36,767 nucleotides of DNA from Pseudoselenomonas ruminantium. GTDB taxonomy: Bacteria; Bacillota; Negativicutes; Selenomonadales; Selenomonadaceae. Position numbers and translations under genes: made by a program. This document shows, piece after piece, positions 8,087 to 16,316 of this stretch (position 1 is the stretch's first letter; every line of letters starts with the position of its first letter). The notes below the pieces were generated by a model. That model had not been told where the DNA came from, searched no databases, and saw only the letters and a program-made list of their open reading frames with translations. The stretch is from positions 1-36,767 of the forward strand of contig NZ_FOQK01000031.1 of assembly GCF_900113715.1 (NCBI RefSeq), in the 5' to 3' direction.

Positions 8087-9487
8087 ATGGCGCAGGAAAT
8101 TCTCAGTGCAGGCATCGATATCGGGACGACCACTTCGCAGGTGATTTTCAGCCGGCTGCGGCTGGAGGACAACTCCTACACGGCGGTGCCCGATGTGAAA
8201 ATCACCCAGAAGGAAGTCCTGTACAGAAGCCCGGTATATTTCACCCCGCTGGGTGCCGATGGCAATATCGATGCCCAGGCCCTGGACCGGCTGCTGCTGG
8301 CTGAGTATGCAAGGGCCAAGGTCAAGCGGGAGGATATTGCCACGGGAGCTGTTATCATCACGGGCGAGAGTTCGCGTAAGCAAAATGCCAGACTGGCGGT
8401 GGAGCGGTTGTCCGCCGCCGCTGGCGATTTTGTCGTGGCGGCGGCCGGCCCGGATTTGGAATCGGTGCTGGCAGGGTATGGCGCCGGCGCGGCCGATTAC
8501 TCGGAAAAATATCCCGCCGCCGTGGCCAATTTCGATATCGGTGGTGGCACGACCAATGTGGCCGTCTTTTTGGGCGGGGAACTTCAGGACGCCTTTGCTT
8601 TGGACATTGGCGGGCGTTTGGTGCGGCTCAATCCGAACCACTGCGTGACCTATCTTTCCCCGCGCATTGAGCCCTTAATCGCTTCGTTGGGGCTGTCGCT
8701 GCAGGTGGGGAGGAAAGCAGACCTTGGGGAGCTTATAAAACTTGCCGAGACCTTTGCCGATATTTGTCGGCGGGTTTGTCTTGATGAACCGCTTACCAAG
8801 GTGGAACAGAAACTATATATCGGCCATGGCAAACGGCCGGGGCGTCTGTCTGCGGTGATGTTTTCGGGGGGCGTGGCAGAATACATCAAGGACACACCGG
8901 TGGCGAGCTGGGACGATATCCTGCGGTATGGTGACATCGGCCCGCTGGTGGGGGCCGCCTTTTGGCGGGTATTTTCAGCGCAGACGGCTGTGCAGCTGCT
9001 TAATTCCCGGGAGCGCATCCGAGCCACCGTTATTGGTGCGGGAAGTTATGCCGTGCGGCTGAGCGGCAGTACCGTCATGATGGATGACGGGCTGGTGCCG
9101 CTTATGAATGTTCCCGTTATTCGCTTGGAGCATCCGGAGCGGCCGAAGGCGTTGATGCAGGAGTACTGCTTGAAGCGGGCCGTTTATCCGCCCCATCAGC
9201 AGGTTGCCATTGCGCTGGCGGGGCCGGCGGGCGGTTCCTATGAAGCGTTAATAAAACTTGCCGATGGGCTGTTGGCGGCAACGGCGGAGGTGAAACAAAT
9301 TCTGCTCGTTGTCATGGAACAGGATTTTGCCAAGGCGTTGGGGCTGTTGCTGAAGCATCGGGGCAGGGGGCGGCAGGTCATCTGCCTTGACCGCATCCAT
9401 GCCCAGCCTGGCGATTATATCGATGTGGGTCGGTCCGTTGCCGGAACAGTGCCAGTGGTGGTCAAGACATTGATTTTTAAAAGTTGA
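8087..9487 (+). CDS. eutA: Ethanolamine ammonia-lyase reactivating factor EutA
   Basis: A 466-residue actin/Hsp70-fold ATPase that releases damaged cobalamin from ethanolamine ammonia-lyase so that fresh AdoCbl can bind. The N-terminal phosphate loop GIDIGTTTSQ and the second nucleotide-binding motif NFDIGGGTTNVAVF are both present. The length is as expected for EutA. A TTG at 8081 overlaps the eat stop codon, but the ATG at 8087 is eight bases from GAGGAA (8073-8078) and is preferred. It lies two bases after eat and 15 bases before eutB, which implies cotranscription and coupled translation. Confidence 0.95.
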   Translation: MAQEILSAGIDIGTTTSQVIFSRLRLEDNSYTAVPDVKITQKEVLYRSPVYFTPLGADGNIDAQALDRLLLAEYARAKVKREDIATGAVIITGESSRKQNARLAVERLSAAAGDFVVAAAGPDLESVLAGYGAGAADYSEKYPAAVANFDIGGGTTNVAVFLGGELQDAFALDIGGRLVRLNPNHCVTYLSPRIEPLIASLGLSLQVGRKADLGELIKLAETFADICRRVCLDEPLTKVEQKLYIGHGKRPGRLSAVMFSGGVAEYIKDTPVASWDDILRYGDIGPLVGAAFWRVFSAQTAVQLLNSRERIRATVIGAGSYAVRLSGSTVMMDDGLVPLMNVPVIRLEHPERPKALMQEYCLKRAVYPPHQQVAIALAGPAGGSYEALIKLADGLLAATAEVKQILLVVMEQDFAKALGLLLKHRGRGRQVICLDRIHAQPGDYIDVGRSVAGTVPVVVKTLIFKS

Positions 9488-9502
9488 AAGTAGGCAATCG
9501 CG

Positions 9503-10900
9503 ATGAAACTAAAGACGAATCTTTTTGGCCAGACGTATTCTTTTAACGATGTCAAAGAAGTGCTGGCCAAGGCGAATGAAGAAAAATCCGGTGACATGCT
9601 GGCTGGCATTGCCGCCAGCGGCAATGTGGAACGGGTGGCGGCAAAAGTCGTTTTAGCCGATATGACGTTGAAGGATTTACGGGAAAATCCAGTGGTTCCT
9701 TATGAAGAAGATGACATTACGCGGGCTGACCAGGACGCCGTGTCCGACACGGTCTACCAGCAGATAAAGGGCTATACGGTGGGCGAGTTCCGTGAATTCC
9801 TGCTGCGGGAGCCGCCGGAGAAACTCTGCGCCATCCGGCCAGGTCTTACGGCTGAGATGGTGGCAGGGGTGACCAAGCTTATGTCCAATATGGATTTGGT
9901 ATATGCGGCCCGCAAGCTGCCGGTGGAGGCTACCTGCAATACGACGATTGGCCGACCAGGGACACTTTCCTCGCGCTTGCAGCCCAATCATGCAACGGAC
10001 AATCCGGCGGGAATCATGGCCTCGGTAATGGAAGGCATCAGTTATGGTGTTGGGGATGCGGTAATCGGCCTTAATCCGGCTGTCGATACCATCGACAGTG
10101 TTGCCAGTATCCTGCGGGAATTCGATACGTTTACGCAGAAATGGCAGATTCCCACCCAGAACTGCGTGCTGGCTCATGTCACGACCCAGATGAAGGTGCT
10201 CGAAAAGGGGCTGGCACCGATGGATCTGATGTTCCAGAGTCTGGCTGGTTCAGAAATTGCCAGCCGGGCTTTTGGCATCAACGTATCCTTGATGGATGAG
10301 GCCTATGCCATCATGCGGGAGAGGAAAAACTCCAGCGGGCCAAACTTCATGTACTTCGAGACGGGGCAGGGCTCGGAGCTTTCTTCGGATGGACACCACG
10401 GTGCTGACCAGTTGGTGATGGAAGCCCGCTGCTATGCTTTTGCCAAGCGCTACCAGCCGTTCCTGGTCAATACAGTGGTTGGCTTCATCGGGCCCGAGTA
10501 CCTCTATGACGGCCGGCAGATGATACGGGCAGGCCTTGAGGACCATTTTATGGGCAAACTCACAGGCATTCCCATGGGCTGCGATGTCTGCTATACCAAT
10601 CACATGCGGGCTGACCAGAATGATCTGGAAAATCTGGCCATGATGCTGGCGATGGCGGACTGCAACTACATCATGGGCATCCCTGGCGGCGACGATGTGA
10701 TGCTGATGTATCAGACGACGAGCTATCACGATGTGGCAGCTCTGCGGCGCTTGACGGGCAAAAAGCCCATCGCGGAATTTGCCCAGCGCATGCAGGAACT
10801 GGAGATTTTGGATGAAGCGGGGAACCTTACGGCAAAGGCCGGAGACCCGTCCCTGTTTTTTGCTGGGAATGAAAGCCTTTCGGGAGGTATGGCGGTATGA
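9503..10900 (+). CDS. eutB: Ethanolamine ammonia-lyase large subunit
   Basis: The 465-residue catalytic subunit of the AdoCbl-dependent enzyme that splits ethanolamine into acetaldehyde and ammonia. The sequence follows the EutB family over its full length, including the CNTTIGRPGTLSSRLQPNHA region and the GIPMGCDVCYTNHMRADQND region near the C-terminal half of the barrel. It overlaps eutC by four bases (ATGA). No microcompartment shell genes or acetaldehyde dehydrogenase lie next to it, so acetaldehyde must be handled by enzymes encoded elsewhere. Confidence 0.97.
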   Translation: MKLKTNLFGQTYSFNDVKEVLAKANEEKSGDMLAGIAASGNVERVAAKVVLADMTLKDLRENPVVPYEEDDITRADQDAVSDTVYQQIKGYTVGEFREFLLREPPEKLCAIRPGLTAEMVAGVTKLMSNMDLVYAARKLPVEATCNTTIGRPGTLSSRLQPNHATDNPAGIMASVMEGISYGVGDAVIGLNPAVDTIDSVASILREFDTFTQKWQIPTQNCVLAHVTTQMKVLEKGLAPMDLMFQSLAGSEIASRAFGINVSLMDEAYAIMRERKNSSGPNFMYFETGQGSELSSDGHHGADQLVMEARCYAFAKRYQPFLVNTVVGFIGPEYLYDGRQMIRAGLEDHFMGKLTGIPMGCDVCYTNHMRADQNDLENLAMMLAMADCNYIMGIPGGDDVMLMYQTTSYHDVAALRRLTGKKPIAEFAQRMQELEILDEAGNLTAKAGDPSLFFAGNESLSGGMAV

Positions 10901-11673
10901 ATGAGACAGAGGGATTTGTAAGCGATATATCCTTGCCAGAAGTGAAAGAGCGGGTTCTCATCGACCACCCTCAGAGTCTGGCGATGGTAAGGCGGTTGAA
11001 GAAGACCACCAATGCCCGTCTGGGCGTTGGCCGTGCCGGGGACCGCTACAAGACGGAAACGCTGCTGAAGTTCCGGGCGGACCATGCAATTGCCCAGGAT
11101 GCCGTCTGGACGGATATCGATGAGACGCTGATTGATGAGATGGGGTTCTACAAAGTCCAGACCTTGGTGGAAAACAAGGAAGAATACGTGCGGCGGCCCG
11201 ACCGGGGGCGGATATTTTCGGATGAGACCATGGAAGCCATCAAGCGGGACTGCCTCCATGAACCCGATGTGCAGCTCGTGGTAGCCGATGGGCTCAGCGG
11301 TTTTGCGATAAATGCGAATCTCAAGGATATCTATGCCATCATGATGGATGGTTTCCAAGAGAAAGGCTATCGGGTGGGAACGCCGATTTTCGTGCGTTAC
11401 AGCCGTGTGGCCACCATGGACAAGATCAGTGAGGCCTTGGGGGCCACGGTCACGATCCAGTTGATTGGCGAGCGGCCGGGACTGGCTACGGGCGAAAGCA
11501 TGAGCGTTTATATGGCTTATGAAGCCAGCAGCAAAAAGCCGGAGTCCCAACGGACGGTGGTTTCGAATATCTATGAGCAGGGCATTCCTCCGTTGGAGGC
11601 AGGGGCTCAGGTCGTTCACTTGACGGAAGTGCTTATGCGGGAAAAGAAAAGTGGGGTGGATCTGAAGATATGA
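10897..11673 (+). CDS. eutC: Ethanolamine ammonia-lyase small subunit
   Basis: The 258-residue partner of EutB; the two subunits hold AdoCbl between them. The family stretch RTTNARLGVGRAGDR-like (here KTTNARLGVGRAGDRYKTET), the VVADGLSGFAINANL segment and the C-terminal YEASSKKPESQRTVVSNIYEQG-type segment are present. It begins in the eutB stop codon (ATGA overlap) and ends in a second ATGA overlap with cobT, so synthesis of lyase and cofactor enzymes appears coupled. Length is slightly below the enterobacterial protein, as in other Firmicutes. Confidence 0.96.
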   Translation: MNETEGFVSDISLPEVKERVLIDHPQSLAMVRRLKKTTNARLGVGRAGDRYKTETLLKFRADHAIAQDAVWTDIDETLIDEMGFYKVQTLVENKEEYVRRPDRGRIFSDETMEAIKRDCLHEPDVQLVVADGLSGFAINANLKDIYAIMMDGFQEKGYRVGTPIFVRYSRVATMDKISEALGATVTIQLIGERPGLATGESMSVYMAYEASSKKPESQRTVVSNIYEQGIPPLEAGAQVVHLTEVLMREKKSGVDLKI

Positions 11674-12683
11674 TGGATGCAGCAGCACGTATGACGGCGA
11701 GAATGGCTATTCCGCCGGGAAGCCTCGGGCTTCTGGAAAAACAGGTGCAGAAATTGTTCCGCGCCTGGCCAAAGTTTTATGACACGATAAAACCCTATCA
11801 TTATATCTTTGCGGCCGATAATGGCGTGGTGGCAGCCGGTGTTGTCCGTCAGGAACAGGCCATCACGTATCTGCAGGCCAAGAACATGATGGCGGGGCAG
11901 GCGGCCATCAGCTGTTTCTGCAAAGCCCAGAACGTCCCCTATGCGGTGGTGGACGTCGGGGTAAACAGTGAGGAGGCCGTCGGCCTTGACCGCAAGGTGG
12001 CTCATGGGACCCGGAATTTTCTGGAAAGCCCGGCGATGACGGAGCGGGAATTCTGGCAGGCTTATGATGCCGGCGCGGAAATGGTGCGGCGGGCCCAGGT
12101 GGCCGGTTGCAATCTCTTGTCCTTTGGTGAGATGGGCATTGGCAATACGACGACCTCAACGGCGGTCCTGCATGCGCTCACCGGAGCGAGCCTGCTCGAA
12201 ATCACTGGCTACGGGGCCAATCCCGGGCATCCAGAGGTCGTCCTGCGCAAGCGGGAGGTCATCCAGACAGCGGTTCGGAAGTATGCACCGCTGATGAAGG
12301 CACCTCAGGGGATGATCCGCTGCGTGGGCGGCTTTGACCTTGCGGCACTGTGCGGTGCGATGGTGGCCTGCCGGGAACAGAACCTTCCCTTTATGCTCGA
12401 TGGCTTCATCACGGCGGTAGCTTTGGCTTGTGCAGTGCGCATCAATCCCGGTGTGAGTGCGATGGCAATCCCATCCCATATGTCGCAGGAACCAGGGATG
12501 CTTTACGCCCTGCAGGCGGCGGGAATCCGTACCGATGAGGTGCCGATACAGGCTGGCCTGCGGCTCGGTGAAGGAACCGGGGCGATCCTCGGGCTATCCA
12601 TGTTGCGGACGATGTTGTATACTGTTTATAACATGAAAACAATGGATGGATTAATATCAGAAAGTTGTGGTGCCGCAAAATGA
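11670..12683 (+). CDS. cobT: Nicotinate-nucleotide--dimethylbenzimidazole phosphoribosyltransferase
   Basis: A 337-residue enzyme that makes alpha-ribazole phosphate from nicotinate mononucleotide and a lower-ligand base such as 5,6-dimethylbenzimidazole. The PPGSLGLLE N-terminal motif, the FGEMGIGNTTTS loop and the C-terminal RLGEGTGAIL segment with the catalytic glutamate are intact. It starts in the eutC stop codon (11670, or ATG at 11673) and overlaps cobS by four bases. With cobS and cobC it builds the nucleotide loop of cobalamin, and its position suggests it supplies the cofactor for EutBC. Confidence 0.96.
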   Translation: MMDAAARMTARMAIPPGSLGLLEKQVQKLFRAWPKFYDTIKPYHYIFAADNGVVAAGVVRQEQAITYLQAKNMMAGQAAISCFCKAQNVPYAVVDVGVNSEEAVGLDRKVAHGTRNFLESPAMTEREFWQAYDAGAEMVRRAQVAGCNLLSFGEMGIGNTTTSTAVLHALTGASLLEITGYGANPGHPEVVLRKREVIQTAVRKYAPLMKAPQGMIRCVGGFDLAALCGAMVACREQNLPFMLDGFITAVALACAVRINPGVSAMAIPSHMSQEPGMLYALQAAGIRTDEVPIQAGLRLGEGTGAILGLSMLRTMLYTVYNMKTMDGLISESCGAAK

Positions 12684-13438
12684 GTAGTCTGCGTTCTTTT
12701 GTCTTACTGTTGCAATTCTTTACACGTTTGCCTTTGCCCTGGCAGATCCCCTTTGAGGAGGGGATGCTGTCCAGGGCAATTGTTTGGCTGCCGCTGGTGG
12801 GAGTCATCATCGGCAGTATGAATGCCTTGGCCTATATGCTCGGGAATGTCATGGCGGGGCCGGAGGCAGGCGTGTTCTTTGCTATGGGGGCCAATCTGTT
12901 CCTGACGGGAGCGTTCCATCTCGATGGTTTGGCCGATACCTGCGATGGCATTTATTCGAGCCGTAAGCGGGAACGCATGCTGGAAATCATGAAGGACAGC
13001 CGCCTGGGAACCAATGGGGCCTGTGCCCTGCTATTGGTGTTTCTGGCACGGTATCATGGACTGTTGCTGCTGCCCGAGGAGCTGATCCCGCTGGTTATCC
13101 TGCTGATGCCGACGGTGGCGCGGGCCTGCAACCCGCTATTGATGCTGTCGGAGTATGCACGCAAAGAAGGCTTGGGCAATCTTTTCATCGGCAAGGTTAC
13201 CTGGGGGCGCGTGCTGGTATCGGTAGGCCTTGGCGCTCTGCTGGTATATGCCATGACAGAGAATTACTGGCTGCTGTGGGCCTATCTGCTGCTGGCTGTC
13301 TGGCAGCGGCTTTTCACCCGCTATATCTCAGGCATCTTGGGCGGCATGACGGGAGATACTTTGGGAGCTGGCGATGAATTGAGTGAGATACTCTTTCTGG
13401 GGGTTTGCTGTCTGGGGGCTTATCATGGCTGGCTTTGA
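12680..13438 (+). CDS. cobS: Adenosylcobinamide-GDP ribazoletransferase (cobalamin synthase)
   Basis: A 252-residue integral membrane enzyme joining adenosylcobinamide-GDP and alpha-ribazole (phosphate) in the last assembly of AdoCbl. The motif GAFHLDGLADTCDG, the following SRKRERMLEIMKDSRLGTNG stretch and the C-terminal GGMTGDTLGA motif are typical of CobS. Several hydrophobic segments are visible. An in-frame TTG at 12665 would lengthen it, but the ATG at 12680 overlaps the cobT stop (ATGA) and fits the family N-terminus. It overlaps cobC by 14 bases. The kinase/guanylyltransferase CobU that supplies its substrate is not in this cluster. Confidence 0.95.
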   Translation: MSSLRSFVLLLQFFTRLPLPWQIPFEEGMLSRAIVWLPLVGVIIGSMNALAYMLGNVMAGPEAGVFFAMGANLFLTGAFHLDGLADTCDGIYSSRKRERMLEIMKDSRLGTNGACALLLVFLARYHGLLLLPEELIPLVILLMPTVARACNPLLMLSEYARKEGLGNLFIGKVTWGRVLVSVGLGALLVYAMTENYWLLWAYLLLAVWQRLFTRYISGILGGMTGDTLGAGDELSEILFLGVCCLGAYHGWL

Positions 13439-14039
13439 TTCCGATCCCTTGCGGGTCTATTTGCTTCGCCATGGTGAGGCCTTGGGCAATGTGCAGGGGG
13501 GCTACTATGGGCGCACCGATTGCCCGCTGACCGCCAAAGGGTGCCGGCAGGCAGAAAGGGCCGGCGCCACCCTGCGGGAATTGCGGGCGGCAGGATCGGG
13601 CAGGGATCTGCTGCTCCTTACCAGTCCCTTGGAGCGGGCACGGCACACGGCGGAAATAGTCCGCGAAGCTGCCGGGCTTGACGGGGCCGTCCTCGTTGAG
13701 CCGGATTGGCAGGAAATCGACTTTGGCCGCTGGGAGAAGCGCCACTACCAAGACATAGCGCGGGAAGAACCGGCAGCATGGCAGAGCCTTTGTGACGATT
13801 GGCAGGCGTTCTGCTATCCGCAGGGGGAAAGCTTCCGCATGTTCGCGGAACGTGTCATAGGGGCATGGCAAAAGTGGCAGCAGGCTGCTGCAAGAGAGGA
13901 GAAAGACCTGCTCGTAGTCAGTCATGGCGGCGTGCTGAAAGTCATCCGCTTGTTTGCTGAGGCGCGGCCCTGGGAGGATTTCTGGCAGCTGGACATTTCT
14001 TTGGGGGAAGTCCAGCTTATGTCCCTTCCGGTTTGCTGA
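13425..14039 (+). CDS. cobC: Alpha-ribazole phosphatase (histidine phosphatase superfamily)
   Basis: A 204-residue phosphohistidine-type phosphatase with the RHGEALGN motif near the N-terminus (catalytic histidine), LTSPLERARHTAE, and the second catalytic histidine in VVSHGGVL. On sequence it could be any small histidine phosphatase or phosphoglycerate mutase, but its position right after cobT-cobS makes alpha-ribazole phosphatase the best call. The start at 13425 follows GGGGG (13414-13418) and lies inside the cobS 3' end; an upstream start at 13383 has no good ribosome site. It is the last gene of the eut-cob unit, and no terminator is seen before the next promoter. Confidence 0.85.
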   Translation: MAGFDSDPLRVYLLRHGEALGNVQGGYYGRTDCPLTAKGCRQAERAGATLRELRAAGSGRDLLLLTSPLERARHTAEIVREAAGLDGAVLVEPDWQEIDFGRWEKRHYQDIAREEPAAWQSLCDDWQAFCYPQGESFRMFAERVIGAWQKWQQAAAREEKDLLVVSHGGVLKVIRLFAEARPWEDFWQLDISLGEVQLMSLPVC

Positions 14040-14072
14040 TCGTATGAGCGGGGAAATTTTTGGAAAAAAGAT

Positions 14073-14101
14073 TTGACAGCTCATGGCAGGTATGATAAAC
14101 T
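14073..14101 (+). promoter_or_regulatory. Sigma-A promoter of infC-rpmI-rplT
   Basis: TTGACA (14073-14078) and TAAACT (14096-14101) are 17 bases apart. Transcription would start near 14108, at the 5' end of the L20-type leader. Confidence 0.8.
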
Positions 14102-14114
14102 AACAGAGTCGTGA

Positions 14115-14210
14115 ACAAGAAGAGGCCACCGCTTCTCACCTGCTGGCATAGGTCAGATGGGTTTATAGCATGAGTTTTTTAGAGGTGGCTTTGTGCCGCC
14201 TCTTTCTTGT
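14115..14210 (+). promoter_or_regulatory. L20-type ribosomal protein leader with terminator
   Basis: The leader ends in a terminator stem AGAGGTGGC / GCCGCCTCT (14181-14189 with 14195-14203) followed by a T-rich tract. A distant upstream segment, ACAAGAAGAGGCCACC (14115-14130), can pair either with the terminator's left arm (GCCACC with GGTGGC) or with its right arm and tail. This long-range alternative pairing just before infC is the layout of Firmicutes L20 leaders, in which excess L20 protein favours termination. Assignment is by position and architecture, not by a covariance-model search. Confidence 0.75.
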
Positions 14211-14242
14211 TTATAAAAAGAAATACCAGGAGGTGTTCTACT

Positions 14243-14824
14243 ATTAGCAGAGATTCGTTACGCATCAATGAAGAAATTCATATTCGCGAAGTACGCGTGA
14301 CCAGCGCAACTGGTGAGCAGCTCGGCATCATGCCGACGCGTGAGGCGCTTCGCATGGCGGAGGAGCAGCATCTTGATCTCGTCGAGGTCGCTCCGAAGGC
14401 AAAACCGCCGGTCTGCCGTATCATGGATTTTGGTAAGTATAGATACGAACAGCAGAAACGGGAGAAAGAGGCTAAGAAGAAGCAGAAAGTCATCAGCATC
14501 AAGGAAGTCAAACTTCGCCCGAACATTGAACAACACGATTTTGACGTCAAGTTGAAGAATGCTCTTCGCTTTGTCGAAGAAGGAAATAAAGTCAAAGTGA
14601 CTATCATGTTCCGCGGACGAGAGCTTTCTCATCCGGAGCTCGGCAAAGAGGTATTGGGCCGCGTAGCTGAAAAGCTGGGCGACAGCGTCTCGATTGAGCG
14701 CAATGCCAAACTTGAAGGAAAAAATATGACGATGATTGTTGCACCGAAGGTGCAGAAGGCATCGAAACCAAAGAAGTCGAAAGAGACTCAGTCTAAGGAG
14801 GAAAACAGTAATGCCAAAGATTAA
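14243..14824 (+). CDS. infC: Translation initiation factor IF-3
   Basis: IF-3 of 193 residues binds the 30S subunit, prevents early joining of 50S and checks the start codon. Both domains are complete, with [13 protein letters not shown] at the N-terminus and the C-terminal segment [19 protein letters not shown]. The start is an ATT codon at 14243: AGGAGGTG (14228-14235) lies seven bases before it, and the reading begins [11 protein letters not shown], the conserved IF-3 start. An AUU start is the known device by which IF-3 represses its own translation. It overlaps rpmI by 14 bases. Confidence 0.97.
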   Translation: MSRDSLRINEEIHIREVRVTSATGEQLGIMPTREALRMAEEQHLDLVEVAPKAKPPVCRIMDFGKYRYEQQKREKEAKKKQKVISIKEVKLRPNIEQHDFDVKLKNALRFVEEGNKVKVTIMFRGRELSHPELGKEVLGRVAEKLGDSVSIERNAKLEGKNMTMIVAPKVQKASKPKKSKETQSKEENSNAKD

Positions 14825-15008
14825 AACTCGCAGAGCTGCTGCAAAACGCTTTACCGTAACGGGTAGTGGTGAATTCAAACGTAACAAGGCTTTCAAGAGC
14901 CACATCCTGGAGAAGAAATCTCCGAAACGTAAACGCAACCTGCGTAAAGCTGCTCTGATTACGGCTGCTGATCATGGCCGCGTCAAGAGAATGCTTCCGT
15001 ACGCATAA
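14811..15008 (+). CDS. rpmI: 50S ribosomal protein L35
   Basis: A 65-residue, very basic ribosomal protein with the standard start [14 protein letters not shown] and the [16 protein letters not shown] segment. AAGGAGG at 14795-14801 precedes the ATG by nine bases and lies within the infC coding end. It is the middle gene of the conserved infC-rpmI-rplT operon. Confidence 0.97.
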   Translation: MPKIKTRRAAAKRFTVTGSGEFKRNKAFKSHILEKKSPKRKRNLRKAALITAADHGRVKRMLPYA

Positions 15009-15055
15009 TTCGATAACGGATAGATTGATTAGCCAATATTTAGGAGGATGAAAAC

Positions 15056-15409
15056 ATGCCAAGAGTAAAAGTAGGCGTGACTGCACATAGACGTCATAAG
15101 AAAATCCTGAAGCTCGCAAAGGGCTACAAAGGTACGAAGAGCAAACAGTTCAAAAAAGCTAACGAGACTGTAATGAAGGCTCTCTACTACGCACGCCGTG
15201 ACCGCCGTGCGAAGAAGGGCAACTTCCGCCGTCTCTGGATCGCTCGTATCAACGCTGCTGCACGCGTCAACGGCATTTCCTACAGCCGTCTCGTTTGCGG
15301 CCTGACGAAGGCTGGCGTTGAGGTCAACCGCAAGATGCTGGCTGACCTGGCTATCTCCGACGAGAAAGCTTTCGCACAGCTCGTTGCCGTTGCCAAAGAG
15401 AACCTGTAA
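15056..15409 (+). CDS. rplT: 50S ribosomal protein L20
   Basis: A 117-residue ribosomal protein that binds 23S rRNA early in 50S assembly; in Firmicutes it also represses its own operon through the leader [27 protein letters not shown]-type start and the [16 protein letters not shown] segment are typical. GGAGGATG lies just before the start. It is followed by a strong terminator 25 bases after the stop codon. Confidence 0.97.
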   Translation: MPRVKVGVTAHRRHKKILKLAKGYKGTKSKQFKKANETVMKALYYARRDRRAKKGNFRRLWIARINAAARVNGISYSRLVCGLTKAGVEVNRKMLADLAISDEKAFAQLVAVAKENL

Positions 15410-15433
15410 TTCATAGGTTTACACGAAGAAGTG

Positions 15434-15469
15434 GGGTTGATGGAACCAATGGTTCTGTCAACCCTTTTT
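15434..15469 (+). terminator. Intrinsic terminator after rplT
   Basis: A 14-bp stem (15434-15447 with 15451-15464, two G-U pairs) with an AAT loop is followed by TTTTT. It separates the ribosomal operon from the methyltransferase gene. Confidence 0.95.
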
Positions 15470-15494
15470 GTCGTTAGGAGATAGGAGGGAACAT

Positions 15495-16316
15495 ATGCGG
15501 GAACGGATCGACAGTCCGGCCAACAAGAAAGTCAAGCTGGCCGCAAGCCTGCACAGCCGCAAGCACCGGGAGAAGGAAGGCCTGTTCATTGCGGAGGGCA
15601 TCCGCCTGGGAGAGATGGCAGCTGCTGCTGGCTGGGACATCGTCTTTGGGCTCTATACGGCAGAGCTCAGCGAGCAGGCGCGCGGACAGGAGCTCCTGGC
15701 AAAGCTTAAGGCGCAGGGGTGCCTGCTATGCGAGACGACGGCGGCGGTCTACCGCAAGGCTTCGGCTACCGACACGCCGCAGGGGATACTGCTCGTCATG
15801 CGGCAGCAGAAAAGCCGCCTGCAGGAACTGCCGGCGGCGGGAAAACAGCCACTCTATGTGGTTCTCGATGGGGTGCAGGACCCCGGCAATGCGGGCACCA
15901 TCATCCGCACGGCCGATGCGGTGGGGGCCGATGGCGTCATCCTGCTCAAGGGCTCGGTGGATGTGTTTGGCGATAAGACCGTGCGCTCGACGATGGGCAG
16001 TCTCTTCCATCTGCCGGTCTGCACGGATGTGACTGCGGAGGAGCTTATGGACTTTGCGGCGGCCCAGAACCTGATGCTCTATGCGACGGCACTCGACGAG
16101 AGCGCGCAGCCGCATTTTGCCCAGGACTTCACGCGGGGGACGGCCATCGTCTTCGGCAATGAAGGCAATGGCGTGTCCGAAGCGATCCTGCAGCGCGCGG
16201 CCAAGACCTATATCCCGATGTATGGCCAGGCAGAATCCCTGAATGTCGGCGTGTCCGCGGCCGTGGTGCTCTACGAGGCCGTGCGGCAGCGGCAGTCTCA
16301 GTATTTGCCCCAGTAG
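15495..16316 (+). CDS. TrmH/SpoU-family RNA 2'-O-ribose methyltransferase
   Basis: A 273-residue SAM-dependent methyltransferase. The N-terminal part (about 1-95) resembles the substrate-binding domain of this family, and the C-terminal SPOUT domain has all three motifs: LDGVQDPGNAGTIIRTADA, IVFGNEGNGVSE and IPMYGQAESLNVGVSAAVVLYE. It probably methylates a ribose in 23S rRNA, as YsgA/RlmB-like proteins next to rplT do, but the exact site cannot be read. The start follows AGGAGGG by about six bases. Its last 19 bases overlap the end of thiN on the other strand. Confidence 0.9.
   Translation: MRERIDSPANKKVKLAASLHSRKHREKEGLFIAEGIRLGEMAAAAGWDIVFGLYTAELSEQARGQELLAKLKAQGCLLCETTAAVYRKASATDTPQGILLVMRQQKSRLQELPAAGKQPLYVVLDGVQDPGNAGTIIRTADAVGADGVILLKGSVDVFGDKTVRSTMGSLFHLPVCTDVTAEELMDFAAAQNLMLYATALDESAQPHFAQDFTRGTAIVFGNEGNGVSEAILQRAAKTYIPMYGQAESLNVGVSAAVVLYEAVRQRQSQYLPQ

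Noticed and set aside
14532-14539. TGACGTCA and other near matches to the dispersed palindrome: N1 forms at 16348 and 34967, N3 forms near 6225 and 30290
   Set aside because: They differ in spacer length from TGACNNGTCA and occur at about chance frequency, so they were not counted in the family.
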